Assembly: GCA_001464315.1 (NCBI GenBank)
Contig: LNFK01000051.1
Location: forward strand, 1-53,390
Origin: Sphingomonadales bacterium Ga0077559
GTDB taxonomy: Bacteria; Pseudomonadota; Alphaproteobacteria; Sphingomonadales; Sphingomonadaceae
DNA: 53,390 nt
Reading direction: 5' to 3'
Position numbers and translations under genes: made by a program. Below are positions 1 to 8,046 of the stretch, one piece after another. The stretch's first letter is position 1; each line of letters begins with the position of its first letter. Under the pieces are notes generated by a model, which saw only the letters and a program-made list of their open reading frames with translations, did not search any database and was not told where the DNA came from.

Positions 1-9
1 AAGGCCGAA

Positions 10-858
10 ATGGAACCGTCCAGTCCCCCGCCCGAAATCTTTGATCGCCGCCGCCGCCGCGCGATGCGCGCACGCGCTGTGCGCCGGTCGGGCGAACGAT
101 ATCTTTGGGACTATGTCGCAAGCGAATTGGCCGAGCGGCTGGCGCTTGTGACGCGTGATTTTGAACATGCTCTCATCATCGGGCCAATGGCGGGTTGTGC
201 AGACGCGATAATGGCGGGGCGGAATTGCACGCTACGCTTTGCTTGCCTGAGTCCAGCCGAAGCCGACGGCGCGGTTCAAGCCGAAGAAGACCGCTTGCCG
301 TTCGAACCGCAGAGCTTCGATCTGGTTATTGCAGCGGGCACGCTTGATAGCGTCAACGATCTTCCCGGTGCATTGGTCCAGATAAGGCGGATATTGAAAC
401 CCGACGGCTTGTTCCTTGGCCATATGTTCGGTGCTGGGTCGCTTTCGATGCTGAAGTCGCTGATGATGCAGGCCGACGGCGATGTCGCGAAAGCGCATAT
501 CCATCCGCAAATCGATTTACGCAGCGCAGCGGATTTGCTGTCACGCGCTGGATTTGCTTTACCAGTGGCTGACAGCGATGTCGTACCTGTTCGTTATGGT
601 GAATGGCGATCTATCGTGCGCGATGTACGAGATGCGGGAGTTGGCAATGGCTTAGCGGGACCAAGGGTCTATGTTGGTAAGGAGTTGCCAAGGCGGCTCG
701 ATGCGGCATGGCAGCGGCAATCCGATGACAGCGGAAAGCTGATCGAACAGTTTGTCCATATATTCCTGAGCGGATGGGCGCCCGCTTCGAACCAGCCGAA
801 ACCTGCGCCACGCGGCAGCGGAACGGTATCGCTGACGTCGGTTTTTCCGTCAGCCTGA
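10..858 (+). CDS. SAM-dependent methyltransferase, NDUFAF5-like
   Basis: A 282-residue class I methyltransferase. The N-terminus has the FDRRRRRAMRARA pattern seen in the mitochondrial complex I factor NDUFAF5 and its alphaproteobacterial relatives. A degenerate nucleotide-binding loop (ALIIGPMAG, about residues 54-62) follows, then the FEPQSFDLVIAAGTL stretch and the LVQIRRILKPDGLFLG methyltransferase strand-helix. NDUFAF5 hydroxylates an arginine of a complex I subunit, but the bacterial homologues are of unproven function, so only the fold is firm. The start codon lies 9 bases into the window with AAGG just upstream; no earlier start is visible. Its 3' end overlaps mutT on the other strand by 9 bases. 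Confidence 0.85.
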   Translation: MEPSSPPPEIFDRRRRRAMRARAVRRSGERYLWDYVASELAERLALVTRDFEHALIIGPMAGCADAIMAGRNCTLRFACLSPAEADGAVQAEEDRLPFEPQSFDLVIAAGTLDSVNDLPGALVQIRRILKPDGLFLGHMFGAGSLSMLKSLMMQADGDVAKAHIHPQIDLRSAADLLSRAGFALPVADSDVVPVRYGEWRSIVRDVRDAGVGNGLAGPRVYVGKELPRRLDAAWQRQSDDSGKLIEQFVHIFLSGWAPASNQPKPAPRGSGTVSLTSVFPSA

Positions 859-1269
859 ATCTACTGCCTTTTCGAGCGCGCGCACCAACGGCCGGTCAGC
901 GGGCGGCATAGGCAGGTTATGCATATCAGTGGGGAGCAACCAACGAAGTTCCGGACTTTCGAGCGGAGCCGGTTCGCCGCGCCATTGTCGGCAGCGATAT
1001 AATAGTAACAGCAGATTTCGATGCTCCAGCGGTTCGCTGGCAAAGGTCATTGGGACAAGGTCGCGGGCCTCTATGATGATGCCCAATTCTTCTTCCAACT
1101 CTCTTATCAGTGCCGATTCGGGTGATTCGCCTGCATCGATCTTGCCGCCGGGGAACTCCCACAGCCCTGCCATCTGCTTACCATCCGGGCGTCTTTGCAG
1201 CAATATTTCACCAACTTGGTTGGTTAATGCGGCGGCAACCACCAACAGCATTGTCGGATTTTTTTCCAT
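850..1269 (-). CDS. mutT: (Deoxy)nucleoside triphosphate pyrophosphohydrolase, MutT-like Nudix protein
   Basis: A 139-residue Nudix hydrolase of the 8-oxo-dGTP diphosphatase type, which removes oxidised GTP/dGTP from the nucleotide pool. The complete Nudix box runs from residue 42 to 64 (G-x5-E-x7-RELEEELGI), preceded by the QRRPDGKQMAGLWEFPGG signature typical of MutT. An upstream in-frame extension to 1329 is possible but does not resemble the family, so the ATG at 1269 was chosen. The ATG at 1251 is a second option, since many MutT proteins begin close to LLVVAAAL. The gene converges on the methyltransferase with overlapping stops. It diverges from the Flp pilin gene, with an 84-base gap. 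Confidence 0.9.
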   Translation of the reverse strand: MEKNPTMLLVVAAALTNQVGEILLQRRPDGKQMAGLWEFPGGKIDAGESPESALIRELEEELGIIIEARDLVPMTFASEPLEHRNLLLLLYRCRQWRGEPAPLESPELRWLLPTDMHNLPMPPADRPLVRALEKAVDSG

Positions 1270-1353
1270 ATTATCATCCAGTTGCAAGCTTTTGTTAACG
1301 CTTCTGTGAGAAATCCTGATTGTTCGCAACCAGGGAATGAAGTGGGACCAGAG

Positions 1354-1530
1354 ATGTTGGAACTAATTCAGCGCATCACACGATGTGAACAGGGGGCGAC
1401 GGCTGTGGAGTACGGTTTGATAGTGTCGCTAATAGTTGTCGCAATCATGGCGTCTTTAAGCAATTTTGGTGATGGCTCCACGAACATGTGGAACTATGTC
1501 TCTAACCAGATCATCACCTCGACTGCCTAA
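1354..1530 (+). CDS. Flp family type IVb pilin (copy 1)
   Basis: A 58-residue Flp/Fap-type pilin subunit. A short charged leader ending in CEQG is followed by ATAVEYGLIVSLIVVAIMA. This is the class III prepilin pattern, with a Gly before the cleavage site, Glu at mature position 5 and an adjacent Tyr, leading into the hydrophobic assembly helix. A longer reading frame from 1282 exists, but the ATG at 1354 places the cleavage site correctly and has GGGACCAGAG just upstream. Flp pilins are processed by TadV/CpaA-type peptidases and assembled by the Tad machine; none of those genes lies in the window. The longer C-terminal half and lower similarity to copy 2 suggest a diverged minor pilin. Confidence 0.88.
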   Translation: MLELIQRITRCEQGATAVEYGLIVSLIVVAIMASLSNFGDGSTNMWNYVSNQIITSTA

Positions 1531-1639
1531 TGATGTTAACGATTTGGTAGATATTTGTAAGTTATCAAACCAAAGTCGGATATTTTGATTTTTCTAAATA
1601 TTCGCTCGGGTGAATTGAATATGCAACAGGAGACCTAAG

Positions 1640-1810
1640 ATGAAAGTTATCAAGAAACTCTTCAAGAACGAAGAAGGCGCAACCGCAATCGAGTACGGCT
1701 TGATCGCCGCTTTGATCGCAGTTGCTGCAATCACTGCAATGACCAGCCTCGGTTCAAACCTCGAAAACACCTTCAACAAGGTTAGCAACGGTCTGCAAAC
1801 GGCCCCATAA
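1640..1810 (+). CDS. Flp family type IVb pilin (copy 2)
   Basis: A 56-residue Flp pilin that begins MKVIKKLFKNEEG and continues ATAIEYGLIAALIAVAAI, a textbook Flp prepilin cleavage site (Gly before cleavage, Glu5, Tyr6) with a hydrophobic helix. The start at 1640 is set by an AGGAG ribosome-binding site nine bases upstream. It lies 109 bases behind copy 1 on the same strand and is followed by a strong intrinsic terminator at 1867-1894. It is therefore the last gene of a short pilin unit. The lysine-rich leader and the compact length match the major pilin of Tad systems. The assembly genes must lie elsewhere. Confidence 0.93.
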   Translation: MKVIKKLFKNEEGATAIEYGLIAALIAVAAITAMTSLGSNLENTFNKVSNGLQTAP

Positions 1811-1866
1811 TTCGGGTCAATCCGTCAATTTGAAAATCAATTGCGATTATCAATTGTACAAGAAAC

Positions 1867-1894
1867 GGGCAGTGACGCAAGTCGCTGCCCTTTT
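1867..1894 (+). terminator. Intrinsic terminator after the Flp pilin genes
   Basis: GGGCAGTGAC, loop GCAA, then GTCGCTGCCC followed by TTTT. This gives a ten-pair stem with one G-U pair, a stable GNRA-type tetraloop and a short U-tract. It sits 56 bases after the second pilin gene and 27 bases from the convergent end of the M48 protease gene. The reverse strand also has AAAA before the stem, so it could serve both genes. Confidence 0.88.
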
Positions 1895-1921
1895 CATTGA
1901 TTGCACTTAAAAAATGCGGTT

Positions 1922-3418
1922 TTAGTAAGTGACGATCTTCATCTTTTGACCGGCTGACAATGCACTATTAGCGGACAGGCCATTCAACGCCAGAAACCGT
2001 TCGGTTTGAAGCGACGTGTAAGCCATCCTCCGGGCAAGCGACGCGATGCTATCGGCCTTTCCTACGGTGACGACGTGAAGTTTGCGCGGCTTGATTGCAG
2101 CCGCCTGCGTATTGGACAGGCGCGACATACTGCTGAACATGCTGCCGAACGGATTGCTGTTGGCTGCAGTGATGGTGATGAAATGATATCCGGTATTGCC
2201 GCCCCATTCATAAGCAAAAACCGTTATCTCACGTTGGCCTTGCTGTGTGTTGACGATGGTTGAGGAATAAAAAGCCGGAATGCCGTTGACCGTTGTCTGG
2301 CGTATTTCGCCCACAGGAATGGTTTGTTGTTGGCCAGACACTGCTTTAAATGCAGCGGCTATATAGGCCTGACGATCGCCGGTATAATTTGCCTGCGAAA
2401 AAATGGCCTTGCCGCTATTACCGTTTATCGAAACCGCGTCGGTGCCGTTTTGCATGCCAAAGCCTGTTGGCGCGGTGAATTTCATCTTTATCTGCGGATG
2501 CAAAAATTCCTGACCTTCAACCACGCCTTGTGCAGGGTCATCGCCATAGAGCATGCCGTTAATCGCTGCAAAATGCGTGTCCGCTTTGCGGTTATTGCTG
2601 GCAGCGTAAGATTTTGCCCGAGTTGCGGCGCGAGCCACGCGTTTAGCCGGATCGGGATGGGTACTTGCCCATTCGGGTACGCGGCTATCGCCCATCCCCG
2701 CGACGCGCGCATCGACGCTGGTTTGCATCGCGAGCGAATTAAGCATCGCCGATAATGCCGTTGGGTCATATCCCGCCTTGCTTAGATAGCGGATGCCGTA
2801 ATCGTCAGCCTCCTCCTCTTGCCCCCGCGAATATTTCAGGCTGAACACCTGCGCCAGTGTGCCCGAATATTGCTTCAAGCCGCCGCCGACAGCGCCTAAC
2901 AAGCCACCGCTGTCGCCGAGCACGGACCCCAAGATTGTCCCACCTACGCCCAATATATTTGCCAAGGTCGATTGTTGCTGTCGCTTTTTGCTATGCCGCG
3001 CTGCGGTATGGCCGACTTCGTGACCCAGCACCCCGGCCATCTCTGCCTCGCTATTGCACAGCGCAACCAGTTGCCGCGTGATATAAACATAGCCGCCGGG
3101 AATGGCGAAGGCATTGTTGACGGGAGAGTTGAGCAAGGTCACGTTAAAATCGCTCTCGACATTGCCAAGCCCTGATTGCACCGCGATATTCTTGCCCACC
3201 CGCACCACATAAGCCGTCTGCGGGCTTTGCATCGGACCGCCGAACTCTTTCAGAATTTGCGGATGAAATTTCGCGCCTTCGGATTTTTCAGTCGCTGAAA
3301 AGGGTCTGGGAACCGAAGCGACCTGCTTCTTTTGCGCGGCGACCGGCGCCGCTATATTGATGCCGGCAAGGGCAATAGTAGCGCCCCCCAGTACCAGTAA
3401 TTTTTTGCTTATATGCAT
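1922..3418 (-). CDS. Periplasmic M48 family metalloprotease with C-terminal LysM-like segment
   Basis: A 498-residue exported peptidase related to BepA/YfgC, which help quality control of outer-membrane assembly. A signal peptide covers about residues 1-29 (KKLLVLGGATIALAGINIAAPVAAQ). The zinc site HEVGH is at residues 133-137 and the third ligand lies in EEEADDYG (about residue 203). The C-terminus (about residues 445-498, starting RKLHVVTVGKADSIASLARRM) looks like a LysM or LysM-like module that may bind peptidoglycan. The start at 3418 was chosen because GGAGGA lies just upstream and the signal peptide begins there; an 18-residue extension upstream has neither. It converges on the Flp pilin unit. 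Confidence 0.9.
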   Translation of the reverse strand: MHISKKLLVLGGATIALAGINIAAPVAAQKKQVASVPRPFSATEKSEGAKFHPQILKEFGGPMQSPQTAYVVRVGKNIAVQSGLGNVESDFNVTLLNSPVNNAFAIPGGYVYITRQLVALCNSEAEMAGVLGHEVGHTAARHSKKRQQQSTLANILGVGGTILGSVLGDSGGLLGAVGGGLKQYSGTLAQVFSLKYSRGQEEEADDYGIRYLSKAGYDPTALSAMLNSLAMQTSVDARVAGMGDSRVPEWASTHPDPAKRVARAATRAKSYAASNNRKADTHFAAINGMLYGDDPAQGVVEGQEFLHPQIKMKFTAPTGFGMQNGTDAVSINGNSGKAIFSQANYTGDRQAYIAAAFKAVSGQQQTIPVGEIRQTTVNGIPAFYSSTIVNTQQGQREITVFAYEWGGNTGYHFITITAANSNPFGSMFSSMSRLSNTQAAAIKPRKLHVVTVGKADSIASLARRMAYTSLQTERFLALNGLSANSALSAGQKMKIVTY

Positions 3419-3510
3419 ATATGCTCTCCTCCGATCGCCTGTAACCAGATTAGCATGATTTCTGTTCCGCACGCGTAAAATTTTGCGTTATCTCTGCGGC
3501 TTAAAAGTGC

Positions 3511-4455
3511 TCAGGCACCCATCGATAGGAACTTGGTGCGTCGTTGCTGTAGCAGCTCTTTGGCGGAGAATACCGAGAGTGCATCGAGCTCTTCACCAAT
3601 TGCTTTTGCCAAAGACGCGGTTGCCAGTTCATGGTCGCGATGCGCGCCCCCCATCGGCTCCTTTACGATCCGGTCGATGACCTTGAGCGATTTGAGGTCG
3701 TCGGCGGTCATTTTCATCGCCTGCGCCGCATCTGCCGCCTTATCGCCGGTCCGCCACAAGATCGAAGCACAGCCCTCCGGCGATATGACCGAATACACGG
3801 CATATTCAAACATCAGCACCCGGTCAGCCGCCGCCAGCGCGACGGCTCCGCCCGAGCCACCCTCGCCGACGATACAGGCAATCATTGGCACACCCAACTG
3901 AAGACATTTTTCGGTGGAGCGGGCGATGGCCTCGGCCTGCCCACGCTCCTCGGCTTGAATGCCGGGAAATGCCCCCGAAGTATCGACAAGGCTGACAACC
4001 GGAATGCCGAAACGATCAGCAAGCTCCATCAGACGGATTGCCTTGCGATAGCCCTCTGGCTTTCCCATGCCGAAATTATGATGCAGACGGCTTTGGGTAT
4101 CATCGCCCTTTTCATGGCCGATGACCATGATCCGCCGCCCGTCAAGCCGGGCGAGCCCGCCCAATATCGCCTGATCGTCGCCAAAAGCGCGGTCGCCGGC
4201 GAGCGGCATGAAGTCTTCGAACATCGACGCAACAAAATGTTTGAAATGCGGACGCTCTGGGTGGCGCGCTACCTGCGTTTTTTGCCAAGCGGTCAGTCTG
4301 GCATAAGTGTCTTTCAACTGTTTATCAGCCTTGTCGCGCAGCTTCGCGATTTCGGCATCAACATCGACTTCGCTCTCATCGGCTGCTTCCTGCAGTTCAA
4401 TGATGCGAGCTTCCAACGCCGCGATAGGCTTTTCGAAATCCAGATATACCGTCAT
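3511..4455 (-). CDS. accA: Acetyl-CoA carboxylase carboxyltransferase subunit alpha
   Basis: A 314-residue alpha subunit of the carboxyltransferase that makes malonyl-CoA, the first committed step of fatty-acid synthesis. The length and N-terminal coiled segment ([18 protein letters not shown]) are typical. Core motifs include [12 protein letters not shown], the [20 protein letters not shown] stretch and the [19 protein letters not shown] oxyanion-hole region. The beta subunit gene accD is not in the window. The start codon overlaps the xerD stop as ATGA, so the two genes are translationally linked, with xerD upstream. Confidence 0.97.
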   Translation of the reverse strand: MTVYLDFEKPIAALEARIIELQEAADESEVDVDAEIAKLRDKADKQLKDTYARLTAWQKTQVARHPERPHFKHFVASMFEDFMPLAGDRAFGDDQAILGGLARLDGRRIMVIGHEKGDDTQSRLHHNFGMGKPEGYRKAIRLMELADRFGIPVVSLVDTSGAFPGIQAEERGQAEAIARSTEKCLQLGVPMIACIVGEGGSGGAVALAAADRVLMFEYAVYSVISPEGCASILWRTGDKAADAAQAMKMTADDLKSLKVIDRIVKEPMGGAHRDHELATASLAKAIGEELDALSVFSAKELLQQRRTKFLSMGA

Positions 4456-5378
4456 GGCTGCGGGTTAGAACCTGTAGGGGCTCGGGTCAACGTGCGCTTT
4501 GCCAAGGGATGGCGCTTGTTCACAAGTTCAACGAGGCGGCTGGCATCGACATGCGTATATATCTGGGTCGTAGCAATGTCGGCATGGCCGAGCATTGCCT
4601 GCAGCGCACGCAAATTGGCGCCTCCTGCCAAAAGATGCGTGGCAAAGGCATGGCGAAGCACATGCGGACTGACTTTTTCAGGATTTAGACCCGTTTCCGC
4701 TGCCAATTCCTTGATGATCTGAAACAAGCGAATTCGGCTGATATGGCTCCCTCGCGAAGGAAAAAGATAACGCTGATCCTTGGGCACAAATGCCTGCCAG
4801 ACACCCACGGCATGCCGCGCCCGGTCGGAAATCGGCACCAACCGCTCTTTTGATCCCTTGCCAATCAGAATGATGAACGGCCGGTCAGCGACGACCGACG
4901 TGCGTGGTAGCGAAACCAGTTCAGTTGCGCGCAATCCTGAGCCGTAAAGCAGTTCGATCAATGCAGACAGACGATGGTCGTTGGCCGAAGCGTGTGACTT
5001 GGCCAATCTTGCATCAATGATTTGAAAAATCCGATCAACCTCGGCCTTGTCGAGGATTTTTGGCAAAGCGCGTCCCTGCGTCGGCTTAGGCAAAGCCGCA
5101 GACGGATTATCGGTTCGCAAGCCTTCTTCGTGCAAAAAAGCATAGAAACGCCGCAATGCAGACGCTTTGCGCGCAACAGAGCTATTGGCAAGATTGGTCC
5201 ATTTGCTGGCCATATGGGCAAGCAGTTCGCCATCGGCATCGGCCAGACGCCCGCCAACCAGTGTTGAAGCCGCCATCAAATCGCTACGATAAGCCGCCAG
5301 CGTGTTTCGGGCCACACCGCGTTCAGCCGCCATCATTTCCAAAAAACGCTCGATCAGACCGGTATCATGCGATGACAT
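4452..5378 (-). CDS. xerD: Site-specific tyrosine recombinase XerD
   Basis: A 308-residue tyrosine recombinase that, with XerC, resolves chromosome dimers at dif. The N-terminal SAM-like core-binding domain occupies about residues 1-100. The catalytic domain shows [12 protein letters not shown] (Arg I), a Lys in the beta-hairpin ([11 protein letters not shown]), [15 protein letters not shown] (His-x2-Arg) and [16 protein letters not shown] with the His and the nucleophilic Tyr. The gene lies directly upstream of accA and overlaps it by 4 bases, an arrangement common in sphingomonads. The partner, xerC, lies at 28504-29391. No dif site was recognised in the window. Confidence 0.95.
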   Translation of the reverse strand: MSSHDTGLIERFLEMMAAERGVARNTLAAYRSDLMAASTLVGGRLADADGELLAHMASKWTNLANSSVARKASALRRFYAFLHEEGLRTDNPSAALPKPTQGRALPKILDKAEVDRIFQIIDARLAKSHASANDHRLSALIELLYGSGLRATELVSLPRTSVVADRPFIILIGKGSKERLVPISDRARHAVGVWQAFVPKDQRYLFPSRGSHISRIRLFQIIKELAAETGLNPEKVSPHVLRHAFATHLLAGGANLRALQAMLGHADIATTQIYTHVDASRLVELVNKRHPLAKRTLTRAPTGSNPQP

Positions 5379-5408
5379 GGTAAAAGGCCAGGTAGGGCAG
5401 ACTATATA

Positions 5409-7223
5409 TCAGGCGAAAGTTACCGCTTCGGCGGCCAGCATACGCGCTTCGGCTTCAAGGCCGACCTCACGCAGCGAGCGAACGATATAATAGAGATGGC
5501 TGGCCGGAACGAGAGACCATGACGGAGCTTGCAAGCCCGAAATGGCCATTAGTGCGACTGTCCCTTGTTCGCCGCGCTCGGCGGCAGCGGAGATTGCCCG
5601 CGACCATTCGGTCTGCCGCATGATGTTTGCTTGCAAATCACCGGCAAAATCGGCCTGTGCTTCGGGATCAACCCGCCCTAGCCCTGCAAGGCCGGCCAGC
5701 AGCAGCTTCGACTTCTGCGCGTCTTCGCTGCTGTCATTGCCGTAAAAATCATCGAGAGCGCTATATTCGACAGGTCCCGCACGGCCAGGCGCTCCGACCG
5801 AGATCAACGCCCAGCCCAATGCGCCCTCGCTGACGATATTCGCCCAGCGGGCCGCGTTGGTATCCAGTCCCGCCGTCATCATCGACGCCACCAACCGGTC
5901 CGCCTCGCCTGCATATGCATCATCAGGCCGAACCAGAGCCGCCGCTCTTGCTGTCATTACAAGCGCGCCGTGATAATCGGCCCCTGCAGCCGCGCCATCC
6001 CAGATTGCCACCATTGCCCCGATTTTCGCGGTATCGCCCGATGCGGTATAGGCCGAGCCCAGACTTTCGGACCTATTGCGTAACGTATCCGGGGCTTCGC
6101 TATCTTCAAGTACTTGCGCGTAGAGATCGACAGCATCGCGGTTGGAATACACGCCAAGTGCCGCAGCGGCTGGTGCGTATTTGGCGCGCGCGGTTGCGCC
6201 GAACATCGGCAATTGCACGCGCCAGCCAGCCATTTGGCGTCCGGCAGTGGCAAAGAGCGTCTCGGGTGGCTCAATCCCTGTGGCTGCGGCAAGGCCAAAG
6301 CGCCAAGGGTTCATCCCCTCGACGCCTTCCCAGTTTATACTCACAGAGCGGCGACCGTTAATGCCTGCACCAACCGCCTTTTCGGTCAATCGGTAATCGA
6401 CTCCCCGGACCCAGCCCTGATATCGGCCTTGGTTGATAAACGCTGTCGCACTGCCCTGTTCACCTGCCAGAGAGGCACATATCGCTCTAGACATTTTCCA
6501 TCGACCGTCATTTACCAGGCGAACGCCGCTCTCAGTTAACGGGCACATGCCCGCTAGATCACCATTCGCAAGATAGGCCTGCATCGCGACTTGATGCAGC
6601 CGCTTGGTGTAATTTCCGGCATCAACGGCTTGCACCAGTTGTCGAGCAGCAACGGAATCGCCCATACGCAGCAACAGCCAGGCGCGTTCCGCAGTCCAGT
6701 CGGCACCATTGACGCCAACTGGCGTGTTGGTCCGGCTGGCGAGCAAGCGGCGCGCCATGATGGTGCCCCAGCGCGAAGCAATCGGTCCCGTTGTCCTCTC
6801 GGCAACCTGCTTGAGAAACGCGCCATCGGTGGTACCAAATGCCTCAGCGGGAAACCCGCCGGACGCCGCCGACATGATCCCGATTGCGGATAAAGAACGC
6901 CGCGCAGCCGGAGGGACATCGTACCGGATGACGAGTTCTTCTTCCTCCTCCTCATCCTCGTCTTCTTCCTCGTCTTTGGCGTTGGTTGAATCAGTGGTCG
7001 ATGGATCTCCAGTAGTCGAAGGACGTGGAGCGACTGGCGTCCCGGGCTCAGGCGAAAGAGTTCCGGGCGGTCTACTGGTTGGCGGCGCAGGTGGCGGCGC
7101 TGGATCGCCAAAGCCTTCAGGAAGCAGCGATTCCGGCCCTTGCTGACCCAATGCCGGCAGCGCAAAAACGACCGCCAAAGCGCCGGCTGCCAGTAATCCT
7201 GTCCTGAATTTTGAATTGGTCAA
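5409..7223 (-). CDS. Exported hypothetical protein with acidic tract (604 aa)
   Basis: I do not recognise a family beyond conserved sphingomonad hypothetical proteins. A signal peptide spans about residues 1-26 (FRTGLLAAGALAVVFALPALGQ). A proline-rich linker follows, then 13 consecutive Asp/Glu residues coded by 6936-6974, and then about 500 alanine-rich, mainly helical residues with a solenoid (TPR/HAT-like) feel. The start codon is TTG: the next Met lies more than 100 residues inside and would lose the signal peptide. The TTG overlaps the stop of a tiny membrane protein gene as TTGA, implying coupled translation. It is probably a periplasmic scaffold or accessory protein, but no catalytic motif is visible. 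Confidence 0.85.
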   Translation of the reverse strand: MTNSKFRTGLLAAGALAVVFALPALGQQGPESLLPEGFGDPAPPPAPPTSRPPGTLSPEPGTPVAPRPSTTGDPSTTDSTNAKDEEEDEDEEEEEELVIRYDVPPAARRSLSAIGIMSAASGGFPAEAFGTTDGAFLKQVAERTTGPIASRWGTIMARRLLASRTNTPVGVNGADWTAERAWLLLRMGDSVAARQLVQAVDAGNYTKRLHQVAMQAYLANGDLAGMCPLTESGVRLVNDGRWKMSRAICASLAGEQGSATAFINQGRYQGWVRGVDYRLTEKAVGAGINGRRSVSINWEGVEGMNPWRFGLAAATGIEPPETLFATAGRQMAGWRVQLPMFGATARAKYAPAAAALGVYSNRDAVDLYAQVLEDSEAPDTLRNRSESLGSAYTASGDTAKIGAMVAIWDGAAAGADYHGALVMTARAAALVRPDDAYAGEADRLVASMMTAGLDTNAARWANIVSEGALGWALISVGAPGRAGPVEYSALDDFYGNDSSEDAQKSKLLLAGLAGLGRVDPEAQADFAGDLQANIMRQTEWSRAISAAAERGEQGTVALMAISGLQAPSWSLVPASHLYYIVRSLREVGLEAEARMLAAEAVTFA

Positions 7224-7387
7224 TTTCGCGAACCCGATACTGTTGCCGGTGCTTGGACCGGAATTTCTATCACTTGCATAGGCTGCTCGCTACCCAGCCA
7301 TTCGAGCCACATTAGCAGCGCGATTGCCGCCCCGGCAACTAGCAGCAACCACACCAGCCACTTTTTTCCGCTGCTGCACTGCGCCAT
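7220..7387 (-). CDS. Small single-pass membrane protein (55 aa)
   Basis: A short reading frame encoding MAQCSSGKKW followed by a hydrophobic stretch (LVWLLLVAGAAIALLMWLEW, residues 11-30) and a 25-residue polar tail. The positive charges before the helix predict the tail on the outer face of the inner membrane. Its TGA stop shares the bases TTGA with the TTG start of the 604-residue exported protein downstream, which supports it being translated. No family is recognised. The gene diverges from aroK across a 104-base gap that must hold promoters for both directions. The main doubt is its size; the coupling and membrane segment argue that it is real. Confidence 0.7.
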   Translation of the reverse strand: MAQCSSGKKWLVWLLLVAGAAIALLMWLEWLGSEQPMQVIEIPVQAPATVSGSRN

Positions 7388-7491
7388 CTATCGCAAATCT
7401 CTGCTTTCCCTCATGCATTTCGTAGCGGCATGCCGCGTCCGCTGCAATTCACTTTCCGCCAATCAATAGCCGATATATAGCCCGTATCGCA

Positions 7492-8046
7492 ATGGGCGCG
7501 CATACTGATCTCGACAAACATCAAGGAACTTTACCGGTAATCGACCGACCCGTGGTGCTGGTCGGCATGATGGGGGTTGGCAAGACAAGCATCGGCAAAC
7601 GGTTGGCCGCGCGGTTAGGCTTTGAATTTGTCGATGCCGACGAAGAAATCGAACGGGCAGCAGGCATGACCATTGCCGAAATTTTCGAAAAATATGGTGA
7701 ACCCTATTTCCGTGACGGCGAACGACGCGTGATCGCCCGGCTGATCGACGGCTCGCCCAAAGTGATAGCAACCGGCGGCGGCGCGTTCATCAACGAAGAA
7801 ACTCGCTCATTAATCCTCGATCGCGCGCTCTCGATCTGGCTGGACGCCGATATCAAGGTTTTGGCCGATCGCGTGTCGCGGCGCAACCACAGGCCGCTGC
7901 TCAAAGACCGGGATCCCGTCGAGGTGCTCACCGAACTTGGTAAGGTCCGCAATCCGTTATACGCGGCGGCCAATATCCACATCCGAAGCGACGCGTCACC
8001 CCATGCACGCACAGTCGACACAATATTGAGGGCTCTCGTTACATGA
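7492..8046 (+). CDS. aroK: Shikimate kinase
   Basis: A 184-residue shikimate kinase, which phosphorylates the 3-hydroxyl of shikimate on the route to chorismate. The Walker A loop GMMGVGKT is at residues 25-32. It is followed by the shikimate-binding DADEEIE stretch, FRDGERRVI (substrate Arg), the GGGAF loop (Walker B-like region) and the lid with RNHRPLL. About 18 residues precede the family core. No clear Shine-Dalgarno site is visible before the ATG at 7492, so the exact start is less certain than the identity. The stop overlaps the aroB start as ATGA, forming an aroK-aroB pair. Confidence 0.96.
   Translation: MGAHTDLDKHQGTLPVIDRPVVLVGMMGVGKTSIGKRLAARLGFEFVDADEEIERAAGMTIAEIFEKYGEPYFRDGERRVIARLIDGSPKVIATGGGAFINEETRSLILDRALSIWLDADIKVLADRVSRRNHRPLLKDRDPVEVLTELGKVRNPLYAAANIHIRSDASPHARTVDTILRALVT

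Noticed and set aside
3631-4722. A 363-codon open frame on the plus strand across accA and xerD
   Set aside because: It is antisense to two well-conserved genes, has no family features and arises from the G+C-rich codon pattern.
5409-5500. PEP-CTERM signal on the exported 604-residue protein
   Set aside because: Its C-terminus ends in an ordinary helix (EAVTFA) without a PEP motif, hydrophobic helix and basic tail.
6932-6977. GAG/GAA run taken as a tandem repeat or CRISPR-like array
   Set aside because: It is a coding run of Asp/Glu codons in one gene with no spacer structure.
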